A stretch of 53,113 nucleotides of DNA from Haloferax gibbonsii ATCC 33959. GTDB taxonomy: Archaea > Halobacteriota > Halobacteria > Halobacteriales > Haloferacaceae. The notes under the pieces are model-generated. The model saw only the letters and a list, made by a program, of their open reading frames with translations. It ran no database searches and was not told the origin of the DNA. The stretch covers positions 326,046 through 379,158 of the forward strand of contig NZ_AOLJ01000011.1 of assembly GCF_000336775.1 (NCBI RefSeq), read 5' to 3'. Made by a program: the position numbers and the translations under genes. Below, piece by piece: positions 16,362-25,590 of this stretch; the stretch's first letter is position 1, and every line of letters starts with the position of its first letter.

Positions 16362-17615
16362 TCACCGCAACCACCCGAACAACGACCACCCCCCACTATC
16401 CTCGTCTGCGTCTCGTTCTAACTCGCGAACCCGTGCTTCGGCCGCCTCGCGCGCCGCCCGCTCGGCTTCGAGTGTCGCCTGCAGCTGTTCGTTCTCGTCG
16501 AGTGCCGATTCGAGCTGCGTCGTGAGTTCTTTCACACGCCCGACCGCTTCACGCCCGCCGAGTGGCGACGGAACCGTCGGCGGCTGGTCGGCCGACGAAG
16601 CACCTCGGTCAGTCGAGGACACGGTGTCACCGGCGTCGGTCGCTGCCCGACCGTCGGCTGCATCCGCCGCCGCCGACCGGCCCACACTCGACCCACTCGA
16701 CGACTGATAGTACTCGCTCGTCCCGGCGATTGCCCGCTCGATGGTCGTCTCGCCGTAAGTCGACCCATCCGCGAAATGAACGGCGTCCCATTTCGGCCGA
16801 GACAGCCCGGAGTCGCGAATCAGGCGGTCGATCTGCTGGGCGTCACCGGCCGTCCAAAACGCGAGCATCGAACACAGCGCCATGTCCGCTTCGGAGTGGC
16901 TGTCGTAGCCAGTGGTGTCCCCGCGCCACAGGCGGCTGAACTTCTCGCCGTTCGCGGCGTTCGTAGCCCGCTCGATGAGCGCGTCGTCAGACAGGTCGTT
17001 GCCCGGGCCAGTCGACCCGTTGGTGGTCGTCGCTGTCGCTGTCGTCGGCGTCGTCGTCGCTGACTCCACAGCTGCCGGCGTCTCGAAGTACGCGGCGTGA
17101 ATCGCTTCGAGTTCGTCGCCCCGTTCGGCAATCGTCGTCGGCGTCCCGTCGACGTGGTCGCCGGTCACGGTGAAAAACCGCGCATCATCGTACAGTTCGA
17201 GGTCCCCGGTCCGGTTGCCACCTGGGGGCAGCACCCCGCGGATGATGACGTGGTAGCCCGTCCCTGAGGGACTGACTTCCGTATACGAGTCCAGGCGGTC
17301 GATGAGTTCTTGTGCCCACTCGTCGGTCACGCCTGTCTCGGGGTCGCGACACTTGTCGAGGTCGATGCCGACGAACGGCCCGTCGTCGGTGAACACATAG
17401 CCCACGCCGTCCGCCGGGCCATCCTGGGCGTACGCCCGCGCCTCCTCGAACGTCGTCCATGTCGCCGAGTCGGTCGCCGATGCGTACCCCCCTGTCACGT
17501 CCCGCGGAACCTTCGTTTCGTCTCCACCACGCGTCTGTCTGCGCCATCCCACCCAGGTCGCCTGTTCGAGGAGTGATTCTGGAAGCTGGTCCCGGGTCGG
17601 GAGTGATGGCGTCAT
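16362..17615 (-). CDS. Primase-polymerase (NrS-1 polymerase-like) of plasmid/virus
   Basis: About 417 residues from the ATG at 17615 (the longer frame to 17666 adds an unlikely leader). The N-terminal half looks like an archaeo-eukaryotic primase/polymerase core: GPFVGIDLDKCRDPETG carries the metal-binding DxD, SPSGTGYHVIIRG the nucleotide-binding SxH, and ELYDDARFFTVTGDHVDG the third motif. Then a helix-bundle region (SEADMALCSMLAFWTAGDAQ, GETTIERAIAGTSEYY) typical of NrS-1-type replicases, a Ser/Ala-rich linker and a C-terminal coiled coil (about 355-405). No helicase domain is attached. Probably starts replication of the element; the iteron cluster lies directly upstream of its start. Confidence 0.82.
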   Translation of the reverse strand: MTPSLPTRDQLPESLLEQATWVGWRRQTRGGDETKVPRDVTGGYASATDSATWTTFEEARAYAQDGPADGVGYVFTDDGPFVGIDLDKCRDPETGVTDEWAQELIDRLDSYTEVSPSGTGYHVIIRGVLPPGGNRTGDLELYDDARFFTVTGDHVDGTPTTIAERGDELEAIHAAYFETPAAVESATTTPTTATATTTNGSTGPGNDLSDDALIERATNAANGEKFSRLWRGDTTGYDSHSEADMALCSMLAFWTAGDAQQIDRLIRDSGLSRPKWDAVHFADGSTYGETTIERAIAGTSEYYQSSSGSSVGRSAAADAADGRAATDAGDTVSSTDRGASSADQPPTVPSPLGGREAVGRVKELTTQLESALDENEQLQATLEAERAAREAAEARVRELERDADEDSGGWSLFGWLR

Positions 17616-17690
17616 TGCGAGTTGTGGTCTCGACAGCCCCGTGATAGCTGTTTCCCGCACGTTCACAAGGTTGATACTCAGCGCCGAAAC

Positions 17691-18292
17691 CTACACCCCT
17701 GATTGCAGGGGTGAACCGAACCACACGCGCTACACCCCCGGTTTCCAGGGGTGTACATGCACGCCGGTTCTCCGCAAGGGTGTACTCGGTTGTGACCCCT
17801 TCAGGGGTGTATCGAACCAGCCGTGAGCCCCCGCGAGTCGCTCCGATTCGAGACACCGATTCGTTCGTGTTCGCCACGCTCGACGCCCCTCGCGACGTGT
17901 TTCGGGTGATGAACACATCACTTGCTGGCGCACACGCCCGTCGTCACGCCGCGAGACGCGACTTCTCACACCCTCGATTCCCCGGTACACCCCATCGTAC
18001 AGGGGGTGTATCGACCGATTTCGATTTCGCGTTCGAGGGGGAATCTGGCGTCGTACCCCCACATCTGTCGGCACTTTCCGTCCCGTGTTCCACCCCCCGC
18101 GACGACACCCGTCTCCCCTGTGGACGCTCGCCAGCACGCTTCTCTCGCGGGTCGCTCGACCCGAACGACTGGTATCGATGGCCGCCGTTGGTTGGCCTGC
18201 GCGATGGCTGGGTTTGTTTGGACGGCGCGATGGCTGTTTGGGTGGGTGTTGTTGCGGGAAAATCCAGGGGTGTACTCCAGTTGAAACAGAGG
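17691..18292. other. Putative replication origin: TACACCCC/GGGGTGTA dyads and ORB-like site
   Basis: Dyads: 17692-17715 (TACACCCC-N8-GGGGTGAA), 17731-17755 (TACACCCC-N9-GGGGTGTA), 17795-17808 (ACCCCTTCAGGGGT) and 17986-18010 (TACACCCC-N9-GGGGTGTA). Half sites occur near 17777 and 18266. At 18275-18292 CTCCAGTTGAAACAGAGG resembles a haloarchaeal origin recognition box. The 715-bp gap 17616-18330 has no believable gene. Next to a primase gene this looks like an iteron-type origin; it might alternatively be a large operator for the primase. Confidence 0.6.
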
Positions 18293-18330
18293 TCGCCGTG
18301 CGCCCGAACTGAAAGCGGTCGAAAAAGCGG

Positions 18331-18975
18331 TTAGGCGCTCGGCACGTAGCCGAGGACTTCGTAGGTGTGTTCGGCGTCGTCTTCGGATTTGGGCTCGGTG
18401 TAGCGCGCCTCGTGGACTCGGTCCAGTCGGGCGGCGAGGAGCGTCTTGTAGGCGTCCAGAATCGGCGCTTCGGTGAGCGGCGCTTCCGGCCCCTCGTCTT
18501 GGCCGACGATGTTCGCCATACAGAGCACGCCGTCGGGGGAAAGCAGGCCCGCCACCACGTCGAGAAACCGGTGGAACTCCGGGATGCTCATCGTGTCCCC
18601 GAGATAGTAGATGGTCTCGCTCCAGACGATGACGTCGAACTGCTCGTCGAGGGAGTCGAGATACGCGCTCGCCTCGCCGGCGGAGAACGTCGCCCGGTCG
18701 CTATCGGTCCGCTCCCGAGCGCGCTCGACGGCAGCCTCGGAGATGTCGATGCCGTGGAGTTCCGCGTCGGGGAAGCGTTCTAAGAGGAGTTCCGAGTGAA
18801 CGCCCTCGGCGCAGCCGATCTCCAGAATCGACTCCGGCGAGCCGACGTGGCTCTCGACGACGCGGTTCTGGCGGCGGTACTTGCGCTGCTCGTAGGTCGA
18901 AGAATCGAAGTCCCACGGGTCCGGTTCGTCGAACTCGTCGTCGAAGTAGTCGGCGTTCCAGCCGTCGTTCGGCAC
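18331..18975 (-). CDS. SAM-dependent methyltransferase, NodS-like
   Basis: 214 residues, class I methyltransferase. Motif I ILEIGCAEG (50-58), acidic loop after beta-2 (ELHGIDISEAAVERAR), and motif IV-like FDVIVWSETIYYL. The order, and SIPEFHRFLDVVAGLLSPDG, match the NodS family of N-methyltransferases that act on amino sugars (Nod factor) in rhizobia. GTG start one base after the stop of the SIS gene, so the two are one transcription unit. A sugar-amine substrate would fit the neighbouring SIS (sugar isomerase) protein, but this is inference. Confidence 0.8.
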   Translation of the reverse strand: MPNDGWNADYFDDEFDEPDPWDFDSSTYEQRKYRRQNRVVESHVGSPESILEIGCAEGVHSELLLERFPDAELHGIDISEAAVERARERTDSDRATFSAGEASAYLDSLDEQFDVIVWSETIYYLGDTMSIPEFHRFLDVVAGLLSPDGVLCMANIVGQDEGPEAPLTEAPILDAYKTLLAARLDRVHEARYTEPKSEDDAEHTYEVLGYVPSA

Positions 18976-18976
18976 G

Positions 18977-20329
18977 TTAGTTCACCTCCGTGTCGCTGGT
19001 CTCGGCCGGATTGTAAATGCTCTGGATGACCCGAGATTGGAGCGCCGGGTCTTGGAGCCAGAGCTTGCAGAGAGCCCCGTAGGCGAACAGTTGAATCGCC
19101 ACGAAGAGGATGAGGTCTCGGGCCTCGGGTTCGACGGCGTAGGCGTCGAGTCGGACGAGCCCGTCCCGACCGTACAGCGAGCGCTCGCGGACGGCCTGCT
19201 CTGCGGGTCCACCGTTCAGCGTGAACGCGATGAGCGGGACCTTCTGGTCGAAGTCCGCGGACTGGAGGACGTTCCAGACGGAGGTTTCGTCGCCGAACAG
19301 CACGTCGTTCCACTCGCGGTACGTCGCGGAGCCCTGTTGCGGAATCGCCGTCACGAGGTAGCTCGAACCGCCGTGGAGGACGTTGACCAGGCGGTGGACG
19401 ATGTTCTGGAGGTTCGTCGCCTCGCCGTGGACGTGGAGGAACTCCGTGAGCTTGAGTTGCGCCTCGTTTCCGAGCCCGCGCTGCGACGCGAGGGCCCCGA
19501 AGATGGGGTCGCTCTGGAGGTCGTTGTGTCGCTGGAGCTCTTCGATGGCCGCGAGAATATCGCTTTGGCCGGAGAGGCCGGCGGCGTCGTCGCCCTGTTT
19601 GAACTGGCCTTCGACGAACTCGTCGAGGGCCCTGAACCGCGCCTGAAACCGCTGGAGGTCGACGTAGTCGTCGAGGAAGACGACCTGCAGGACGGCGAGC
19701 TGGGCGACGACACTTTTCGTCGCGTAGATTTCGATTCGCTCTTCGACGCCCGGAAGCGGGACGACGTGGTCGGCGCGCTCCGCGAGCGGGCTGTCCGGGT
19801 CCGTTACGGCGACGACGGTCGCCTGTTGATTCGAACAGAGGTCGAGTATCGAATCAGTCTTCCCGCTCCGCGAGATGGCGAGAATCGTGTCGTCGGCCGA
19901 CGAGTGCATCCCGGTGGCTTCGACGCCGCTGCGGACCTGTGACCGGATGCCGCGGTCGCGGAGGCGGTCGGCGAGCCAGTAGCCAACCGACGTTGAGGAC
20001 CCCTGCCCCGCGATTGTGACGGTGCCGTCGGCGTCGAACACCGGCCGCCGAACCTCCTGTCGGAAGGCGTCGTCGGAAATCGTCTCCCAGACCTGCGCTT
20101 CGATGGCCTCGTACACGCCCGTCCGCTCGCCCGTGTCGCGCGCAATCGAACGGAGGTCGTCTTCGAACAGCTTCGGGATGTTGACCGACGCGCTGTCGTC
20201 CGTGAGATTCGCCTTGATGACCGACCGGACGTATTCGGACGTTTTCTTGTTCTTCTGCTGGGCGATCTCGTCCACCTGTCTCTTGACCCGCTTCGAGACG
20301 CGGGCCTGGAGTATCTCGTCTTTCGTCAT
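18977..20329 (-). CDS. Ribbon-helix-helix plus SIS-domain protein
   Basis: About 450 residues from the ATG at 20329. The N-terminus ILQARVSKRVKRQVDEIAQQ followed by KKTSEYVRSVIKANL is a ribbon-helix-helix-like DNA-binding unit. Residues about 95-195 form a SIS domain (TVTIAGQGSSTSVGYWLADR, DTILAISRSGKTDSILD), the phosphosugar-binding fold of GlmS and RpiR-type regulators. The C-terminal half contains a second, weaker Rossmann-like part (SSYLVTAIPQQGSATYREW, KVPLIAFTLNGG). A sugar-phosphate-responsive regulator is the simplest reading; isomerase activity is possible. The longer frame to 20440 crosses the promoter and is rejected. Divergent from the 20554 operon. Confidence 0.78.
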   Translation of the reverse strand: MTKDEILQARVSKRVKRQVDEIAQQKNKKTSEYVRSVIKANLTDDSASVNIPKLFEDDLRSIARDTGERTGVYEAIEAQVWETISDDAFRQEVRRPVFDADGTVTIAGQGSSTSVGYWLADRLRDRGIRSQVRSGVEATGMHSSADDTILAISRSGKTDSILDLCSNQQATVVAVTDPDSPLAERADHVVPLPGVEERIEIYATKSVVAQLAVLQVVFLDDYVDLQRFQARFRALDEFVEGQFKQGDDAAGLSGQSDILAAIEELQRHNDLQSDPIFGALASQRGLGNEAQLKLTEFLHVHGEATNLQNIVHRLVNVLHGGSSYLVTAIPQQGSATYREWNDVLFGDETSVWNVLQSADFDQKVPLIAFTLNGGPAEQAVRERSLYGRDGLVRLDAYAVEPEARDLILFVAIQLFAYGALCKLWLQDPALQSRVIQSIYNPAETSDTEVN

Positions 20330-20370
20330 GACCGCCGGTATGTCAAACGGTGAGATAGTTCTTGTCATCG

Positions 20371-20420
20371 CGTATGTCATACGATTCTGCACTACTGTAT
20401 ACGCATATAAACTGTATACG
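20371..20420. promoter_or_regulatory. Palindrome and direct repeats in divergent promoter
   Basis: CGTATGTCATACG (20371-20383) is a perfect dyad; CTGTATACG occurs at 20395-20403 and 20412-20420, 17 bp apart. They lie in the 224-bp AT-rich spacer between the divergent SIS and TM-protein genes. Short dyads and direct repeats are typical targets of ribbon-helix-helix proteins, so the SIS protein may control both sides. Confidence 0.55.
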
Positions 20421-20553
20421 AGGGTACAAAATACAGCCAATTATGTCACACGCAAGATATTTGTTTACAGTCATACAATCTGTTTGTGTGACGCGAAGAC
20501 GAAAACGAGAACGTCACGAGAACCCCCACAAACCCGATACACAACAGATTACG

Positions 20554-21429
20554 ATGACCAACGATTCAACCCATCCCAGCAAATCGACGGAATCGAATCC
20601 GAACACTCCGAATATAGACATGAACTCGCGGTTCGGACACGGGTGTACCCGCCCGGCGTCCGAAGAGACGGAGCGGCGGCCGTCCGTGACGACGGTGGTC
20701 GTCCGCGCCACCCTCGCGGCGCTCGTCGTGCTTTCGCTGTTCGCGGTCGCCGTTCCGGTCGTCACGGCCGACGCGGGGTCGGCGGCGCTGTCCGGACCCC
20801 CGACCGCTTCGGTGAGCGCGGACGAGGCGCTCGACGCCCGCGAGGCGGCGAAAGACAGACTCGCGGAACTCCGCCGCCTCGACGACCGACCGATGGTCTC
20901 GGTCGAGGCGAGCACGCTCCAGACGGTCCAGAACCGCATCGAGACGGGGAACCTGAGCTACACGCGGGCGAACTACGACACCGCAGCCGAACACTGGTCG
21001 GTCGCGGAGAAGCAGGCGACCGCGGCCCTCGCCCGCGCCTACGCCGAGGGGACCGCGCGGAACCTCAACGCGACGGTCGGCTTCATCGAAAAGCGCGAGG
21101 CGAAGGGCTACGCGACGGCCGACACCGCCGAGTTCGCCGAGCGCGCCGCCGAGCTTCGCGCGCAGACCCCGGAAACGCTCGCCGACCACCGGAAGCGCTA
21201 CCGAGCGGCGCGACAGCTGAACAGCGACGTCGAGTCGTCGCTTCCCTCGATGAACGCGGTCCGACTGGCGAACTGGCTGTCGCCGATGTGGGTCGCTGGC
21301 GGGGTTGTCGTCGCCCTCGGTGCGGTGACGAGCGTCGTCGGATTCGCCCTTGGCCGTCGCGGACAGTCCGAACCGGAGACCGAAGACACCGGTACCGAAC
21401 CCGAGGTCGAGGGGTCCGGCCTCAGATAA
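20554..21429 (+). CDS. Two-TM protein with helical extracytoplasmic region
   Basis: About 291 residues from the ATG at 20554 (an ATG at 20620 is possible). A hydrophobic segment (VVVRATLAALVVLSLFAVAV, about 48-70) is followed by about 170 residues of charged helix (DEALDAREAAKDRLAELRRL and on, probable coiled coil, with WSVAEKQATAALARAYAEG) and a second TM (VAGGVVVALGAVTSVVGFAL, about 247-266), ending in an acidic tail. No family recognised. First gene of a three-gene operon with spacings of 18 and 46 bp. Confidence 0.75.
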   Translation: MTNDSTHPSKSTESNPNTPNIDMNSRFGHGCTRPASEETERRPSVTTVVVRATLAALVVLSLFAVAVPVVTADAGSAALSGPPTASVSADEALDAREAAKDRLAELRRLDDRPMVSVEASTLQTVQNRIETGNLSYTRANYDTAAEHWSVAEKQATAALARAYAEGTARNLNATVGFIEKREAKGYATADTAEFAERAAELRAQTPETLADHRKRYRAARQLNSDVESSLPSMNAVRLANWLSPMWVAGGVVVALGAVTSVVGFALGRRGQSEPETEDTGTEPEVEGSGLR

Positions 21430-21447
21430 CCACTCACGGAGACATCC

Positions 21448-22599
21448 ATGAACATATCCAAATACGTACGCAACGCGGTTCCGTGGAGCGGCACCGACGA
21501 GTCGAACGACGACGCGGTCATCACCGACGGTGCGGGCGGCGGGGCGGTCGAGGCGAACGCGGCGGCGGACCGACCGAGCGCCGACGGCGACGACCACGAC
21601 GAGAACAGCGTGGGCGTGTTCTTCCCGCCGAACACGCTCGCGGACGTGGTGCGGCGCGAGTGGATTTCCCGGGCCGAGGAGATGCTCGGAACGTCGATTC
21701 CGTCGCGGTTCGTCCAGGACGTGCAGCTCGGTCGCAACCCGCTTCGCATCGAGGACGTCACGCCGATGCTCGCCCCGGAAGTCGAGCGCGAACTGCTCAG
21801 GCTGTCGTACGACGCCGATCACGCGCTGGTCCCGTCGTCGCTCGGAACCGGCTTTCCGGCCTACAAGTTCGTCGACGTCGGCCTCGTCTTCGAGGAGACG
21901 GTCGACGTGGTCGTTCCCTCGCACAAGACCGCTGACGGGCTGCACAAGAACCCGCAGAACGCGCTGTTGGCCGGCCTCGGCGTCGCGGTCATGGACGCGC
22001 CGGCGATACTCATCGACCACCGGGCGCAGGCGGTCGGGATGGACGACGTGCCACCGGAACTGGCGAAGTTCCTCGCGGCGACGACCCACACCGACGTGGC
22101 GAACCGGTCGTTCGGCTACTGGAGCGCCGCGATGACGACGGTCCCCATCGGCGGCCGCGCCGAGATGGACCTCAACCCCGCGGTTCAGCGGGCGGCAAAC
22201 AGCCTCACGCCGTGGCTGTCGGCCGAGCAGTGGGCTCCGTGGGCCATCGAAAACGGAGACATCGAACCCGACGCGACGGTCCCGACGCTGGCCGAACCGG
22301 ACCTGATGGTCGTCCTCCCCCACGGCGTCACCCTCGGCCAGCACCACAACCTCCGGACAATTCACGCGGACGTGGCCAACGCCCACGTCGTCGGCTTCTG
22401 GCCGCTTGACGCGGCGTGGATACACACTCACGTCCGCCGGGCCGGCGCGGCGTACGTCGACGCGGAGGTCCACGACGAGTCGTCGCCGCTCCGGCAGGTG
22501 TGGGAGGCGCACACGGCGAAGTTCGGCGTGAGCGACCCCGTCGACCGGTGGGAGCGCTTCTTCGCCGACCACATCGAGCCGGCGCTCCCGGAGCAGTAA
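21448..22599 (+). CDS. Protein of unknown fold in JAMM-like operon
   Basis: 383 residues, soluble. The first about 50 are acidic and disordered. The body (about 52-380) starts VGVFFPPNTLADVVRREWIS and includes VDVVVPSHKTADGLHKNPQN, LIDHRAQAVGMDD and PHGVTLGQHHNLRTIHADVA. Several conserved-looking His/Asp clusters are present but match no family I know. It sits between the two-TM and JAMM-like genes. Regular codon use and acidic composition support a real gene. Confidence 0.75.
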   Translation: MNISKYVRNAVPWSGTDESNDDAVITDGAGGGAVEANAAADRPSADGDDHDENSVGVFFPPNTLADVVRREWISRAEEMLGTSIPSRFVQDVQLGRNPLRIEDVTPMLAPEVERELLRLSYDADHALVPSSLGTGFPAYKFVDVGLVFEETVDVVVPSHKTADGLHKNPQNALLAGLGVAVMDAPAILIDHRAQAVGMDDVPPELAKFLAATTHTDVANRSFGYWSAAMTTVPIGGRAEMDLNPAVQRAANSLTPWLSAEQWAPWAIENGDIEPDATVPTLAEPDLMVVLPHGVTLGQHHNLRTIHADVANAHVVGFWPLDAAWIHTHVRRAGAAYVDAEVHDESSPLRQVWEAHTAKFGVSDPVDRWERFFADHIEPALPEQ

Positions 22600-22645
22600 G
22601 CCGCACCGCCCGCAGACCACCCACGAACGCGCGTTTTCACCGACC

Positions 22646-25189
22646 ATGACAGACGATATCCAACTCGTAGAACTGAGCGCAGTCATCGAGCCGACCGACG
22701 ACGACCACGAGCGAGCCGACGAACCGATCGACAACGACTCCAGCTCCAGCCGACGCCGCCGCCTCCTTTGGGTCGCGCTCGGCGTGACGGCCGCCGTGCT
22801 CCTCGGACTGGGCGTGGTCGCGGTCGTCGCTCCGGAATCGGTCGAGGCGGTCATCACGACGAACCTCGGTCTCTTGGGGCTGATGCCCGCACTCCGTCCG
22901 CGCTTGTGGGCGCTCCGACGGACCGTTCGGAGGGTGGTCCCGTTCAGGACGACCCGAGACGAACCACCGGACTGCCAGCCCGAGGGTGCGCCTTCGCTCG
23001 ATGGGGCGGACGACGCGGACGACGCGGACGACCCAGACGACCCAGACGACGAGACGAGCCCGGACGGCTCGGACCTCTCGGACGCGGACGACGCTCGTGG
23101 CGCGAGCGACCCGCCGTCGATTTCGGTGAGCCGCCTGTCCGACGAGCGGGACGTGTCCGTCATCGTCGACCACCTCATGCGCGCGTCGGACTCGCGGCCG
23201 CTCCCGGACGCGTTCGGCGTCGTCTCGCCCATCAAGCGCCCGCTGGCGTCGACGCTCGAAGGCATCCCGCAGGAACTCGGCGTTCACTGTCGGGACGTGA
23301 GTCCCGTTCTCGTCGGGACCGCGAACAACGAGACGACCGTCGAGCGACTCGGCCGGACGTACGAGCTACTGCTCGTGGTCACCCCGGACCACGAGGCCGT
23401 CCTCTCGGACGTGCTCCGGTACCTCCCGGCGCTGATTCGGACTGACGGGATTTCCGGCGTCGGTTCCGTCCGCACCGTGACGCTCCCAGCGGCGGAGCGA
23501 CCCGGAACCGAACGCGAGAGTCAGGGGACGCTGAAGGCACTCCGCGGACACAAGGGGGAGCCTCGGCACCCGATGGCCCGGACCGAACCGGACTTCATCG
23601 CCGCGTCGGCACCGTCCGAGTGGACCGGCCCCGTCCGGTCGGTGCTGTCCGACTACGCGCCGGTCATCGAGGTCGTCGAATGGGACCGCCCCGCGATTCA
23701 CGTCGCGGGGTTCGTGTTCGCGTCGGCGGTCGACCTCCCCGACCACGTGACCGCGTCGGGCGACGACTCTCCAGGGCACGCGCCGTCCGGTGACTCGTCG
23801 TCGTCCGACGCCGACGGGCCACCGAGTACCGACGCTTCGCCCGAGTCGTCGGGTGAGGGCCCTCCGCAGTCGCCCGAGACGGACGAGAAGGCGGTGCCCC
23901 GCGACGGGACGACCCCGCAGACCACACCGGACGGCGGCCGCGCGTCGGGCGGGTCCACCCTGCCCCGTTCGTCGCAGTCGCCGCCGCAAACTGGAGGGGA
24001 TGCGCCCGAGGAGGAGGCACCGGAGACTGGTTCGGAACCAGATGACTCGACGACCGGGCCGGAGCCCGACCAAGACGGATCGAACCGGACGAATCGCGGG
24101 TCCGATTCGACCCCGGCAAAAGACGATTCGAGTCCGGGCGCTGGGAGTTCGGGGACTGATTCCGACGACGACCAGTCCGACGCGGAGGGCGAGGGAGACA
24201 CTCGTGGAGGCGAAGCCGGCGGCGGCGACGGTGCTGGCGGCGCTGGCGGCGCTCCCGACGCGGGAGACGACGCGTCATCGAGCGAAAGCGCGGCGTCGGA
24301 CGAATCGCCCCCTGCGTCGGGCTCCGCGGAAGCGACGCCCGAGAGCCGGCCGGCCGCCCCTGAGAGCGGACCGAATCGCTCCTCGTCGGACGGAGCGCCG
24401 AGCGGTCGGGGGCCGTCCGGTGGCGGGGAGTCGCAGACGACACCGGAGCCCGAGACGACGCTCCCAGCAGAGTTTCCGGTCCCGGCGGGGACGACCCCGG
24501 ACGACGGCGCGGGCAGTCCGCCGAGCGGTGACGGCTCGGAGTCGCCGTCGTCGGAAGCGACGCCGACCCGGCCCGAGAGGTCGTCAGCGTCGCCGTCGTC
24601 GACGCCGGAGACGCCCGCGGACGATATCGACGCCGGCGCGGGAATCGTCCCGTTCGGCGACGCGCCCGCGTCGAGCGACCCCTCGGTCGTCGACGTGACG
24701 GAGCACGTGCTGAACGAACTGACGTTTCAGGCCACCGCGACGCCGGGCCGTGAAGTCTACTCGACGGTGTACGCCGACGAGCGCGGTCTGATTCGCCACC
24801 ACCACGCCATCGACCACCCGGACTTCCTCCGGAGTCGCACGGACTCCATCTCGTTCACCTCGGAGTTCTTCTCGCACCTCCGGCGACTGGCCAGCCTCCA
24901 CAGGGACATCGACCACCGCCTGGCCGGCGGCGCGCACTCCCACCCGGTGAGCGGGCGACCGCTCCAGAGCGGCGCGGACAAGCGGTTCGTCCGGAAGGTC
25001 TGGCGGAACACCCGAAACACCTCGTTCATCGTCGGCGTGACCGAAGGCGAGGGGCCGGACGAGTGGACCATCACGGACGACGGCCGCGAGGTCCGCCGCC
25101 AGTCCAACGACCACCTCGTGCGAATCCGCGCCTTCTCGGGGCGAAACGAGCCGAAGCGGATTCGACTCCATCAGAACATGGGTCAGTAG
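22646..25189 (+). CDS. Membrane-anchored JAMM-like protein with long disordered linker
   Basis: 847 residues. Basic patch then a TM segment (LLWVALGVTAAVLLGLGVVA, about 40-60) and a second hydrophobic stretch to about 82. Residues about 155-370 form a globular part (VSVIVDHLMRASDSRPLPDA; ELLLVVTPDHEAVLSDVLRY). Residues about 370-680 are Ser/Pro/Glu/Asp/Gly-rich and surely disordered. The last about 150 residues look like a JAB/JAMM domain: E703 in GREVYSTVYADERG, then H764-S-H766-P, S775 and D778. The spacing from H766 to D778 is one residue longer than the classic HxH-x10-D. A cytosolic zinc isopeptidase or a degenerate relative is likely; substrate unknown. Confidence 0.72.
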   Translation: MTDDIQLVELSAVIEPTDDDHERADEPIDNDSSSSRRRRLLWVALGVTAAVLLGLGVVAVVAPESVEAVITTNLGLLGLMPALRPRLWALRRTVRRVVPFRTTRDEPPDCQPEGAPSLDGADDADDADDPDDPDDETSPDGSDLSDADDARGASDPPSISVSRLSDERDVSVIVDHLMRASDSRPLPDAFGVVSPIKRPLASTLEGIPQELGVHCRDVSPVLVGTANNETTVERLGRTYELLLVVTPDHEAVLSDVLRYLPALIRTDGISGVGSVRTVTLPAAERPGTERESQGTLKALRGHKGEPRHPMARTEPDFIAASAPSEWTGPVRSVLSDYAPVIEVVEWDRPAIHVAGFVFASAVDLPDHVTASGDDSPGHAPSGDSSSSDADGPPSTDASPESSGEGPPQSPETDEKAVPRDGTTPQTTPDGGRASGGSTLPRSSQSPPQTGGDAPEEEAPETGSEPDDSTTGPEPDQDGSNRTNRGSDSTPAKDDSSPGAGSSGTDSDDDQSDAEGEGDTRGGEAGGGDGAGGAGGAPDAGDDASSSESAASDESPPASGSAEATPESRPAAPESGPNRSSSDGAPSGRGPSGGGESQTTPEPETTLPAEFPVPAGTTPDDGAGSPPSGDGSESPSSEATPTRPERSSASPSSTPETPADDIDAGAGIVPFGDAPASSDPSVVDVTEHVLNELTFQATATPGREVYSTVYADERGLIRHHHAIDHPDFLRSRTDSISFTSEFFSHLRRLASLHRDIDHRLAGGAHSHPVSGRPLQSGADKRFVRKVWRNTRNTSFIVGVTEGEGPDEWTITDDGREVRRQSNDHLVRIRAFSGRNEPKRIRLHQNMGQ

Positions 25190-25590
25190 TCGCGCAGTAG
25201 GATTCGAATAATATGCATTTTGAAACTTTTGGGCAAATATATTATTTTGAGTATTTCTCAGCACTGAAGTCGAATATCGGCGCGGTCACGAGAAAAACAC
25301 GGCAAGAACGCCCATAGCTGGAGAATACGACTAGATACTATCTATAGTGGTCGATGTATTCGAATCCAATGTCAGAGAAAGAGAAAATTGGCGTAGAGCG
25401 CGGTATTGAACATCCTGCCCCCAATAGGAGGCGTGCACCTATCAGGTGAAAATTCAGAAAACGCTGTCTTGGTGACTCAGAGCTATCTATTTTCAGTACA
25501 TAAAAGTATTCTGTTAGAATGGGTGCGAACGCATGTGGCACTGTGTGTTCGAACGTGCGCCGAACGACGCCACTGGTCGATTCAACCGAC
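25190..25590. other. 400-bp AT-rich intergenic region
   Basis: Follows the JAMM-like gene. Runs such as ATATATTATTTTGAG (near 25236-25252) and TACATAAAAGTATTCTG (25497-25513) look like promoter or terminator DNA. I find no gene, repeat or RNA that I can support. Confidence 0.4.

Noticed and set aside
17711..18334. Frames over the dyad cluster
   Set aside because: They run through repeated ACCCC/GGGGT sites, have no domain and several overlap in both strands; the region behaves as regulatory DNA.
20566..23265. 899-residue minus-strand frame
   Set aside because: Antisense to three well-supported plus-strand genes; composition is that of a shadow frame in high-GC coding DNA.
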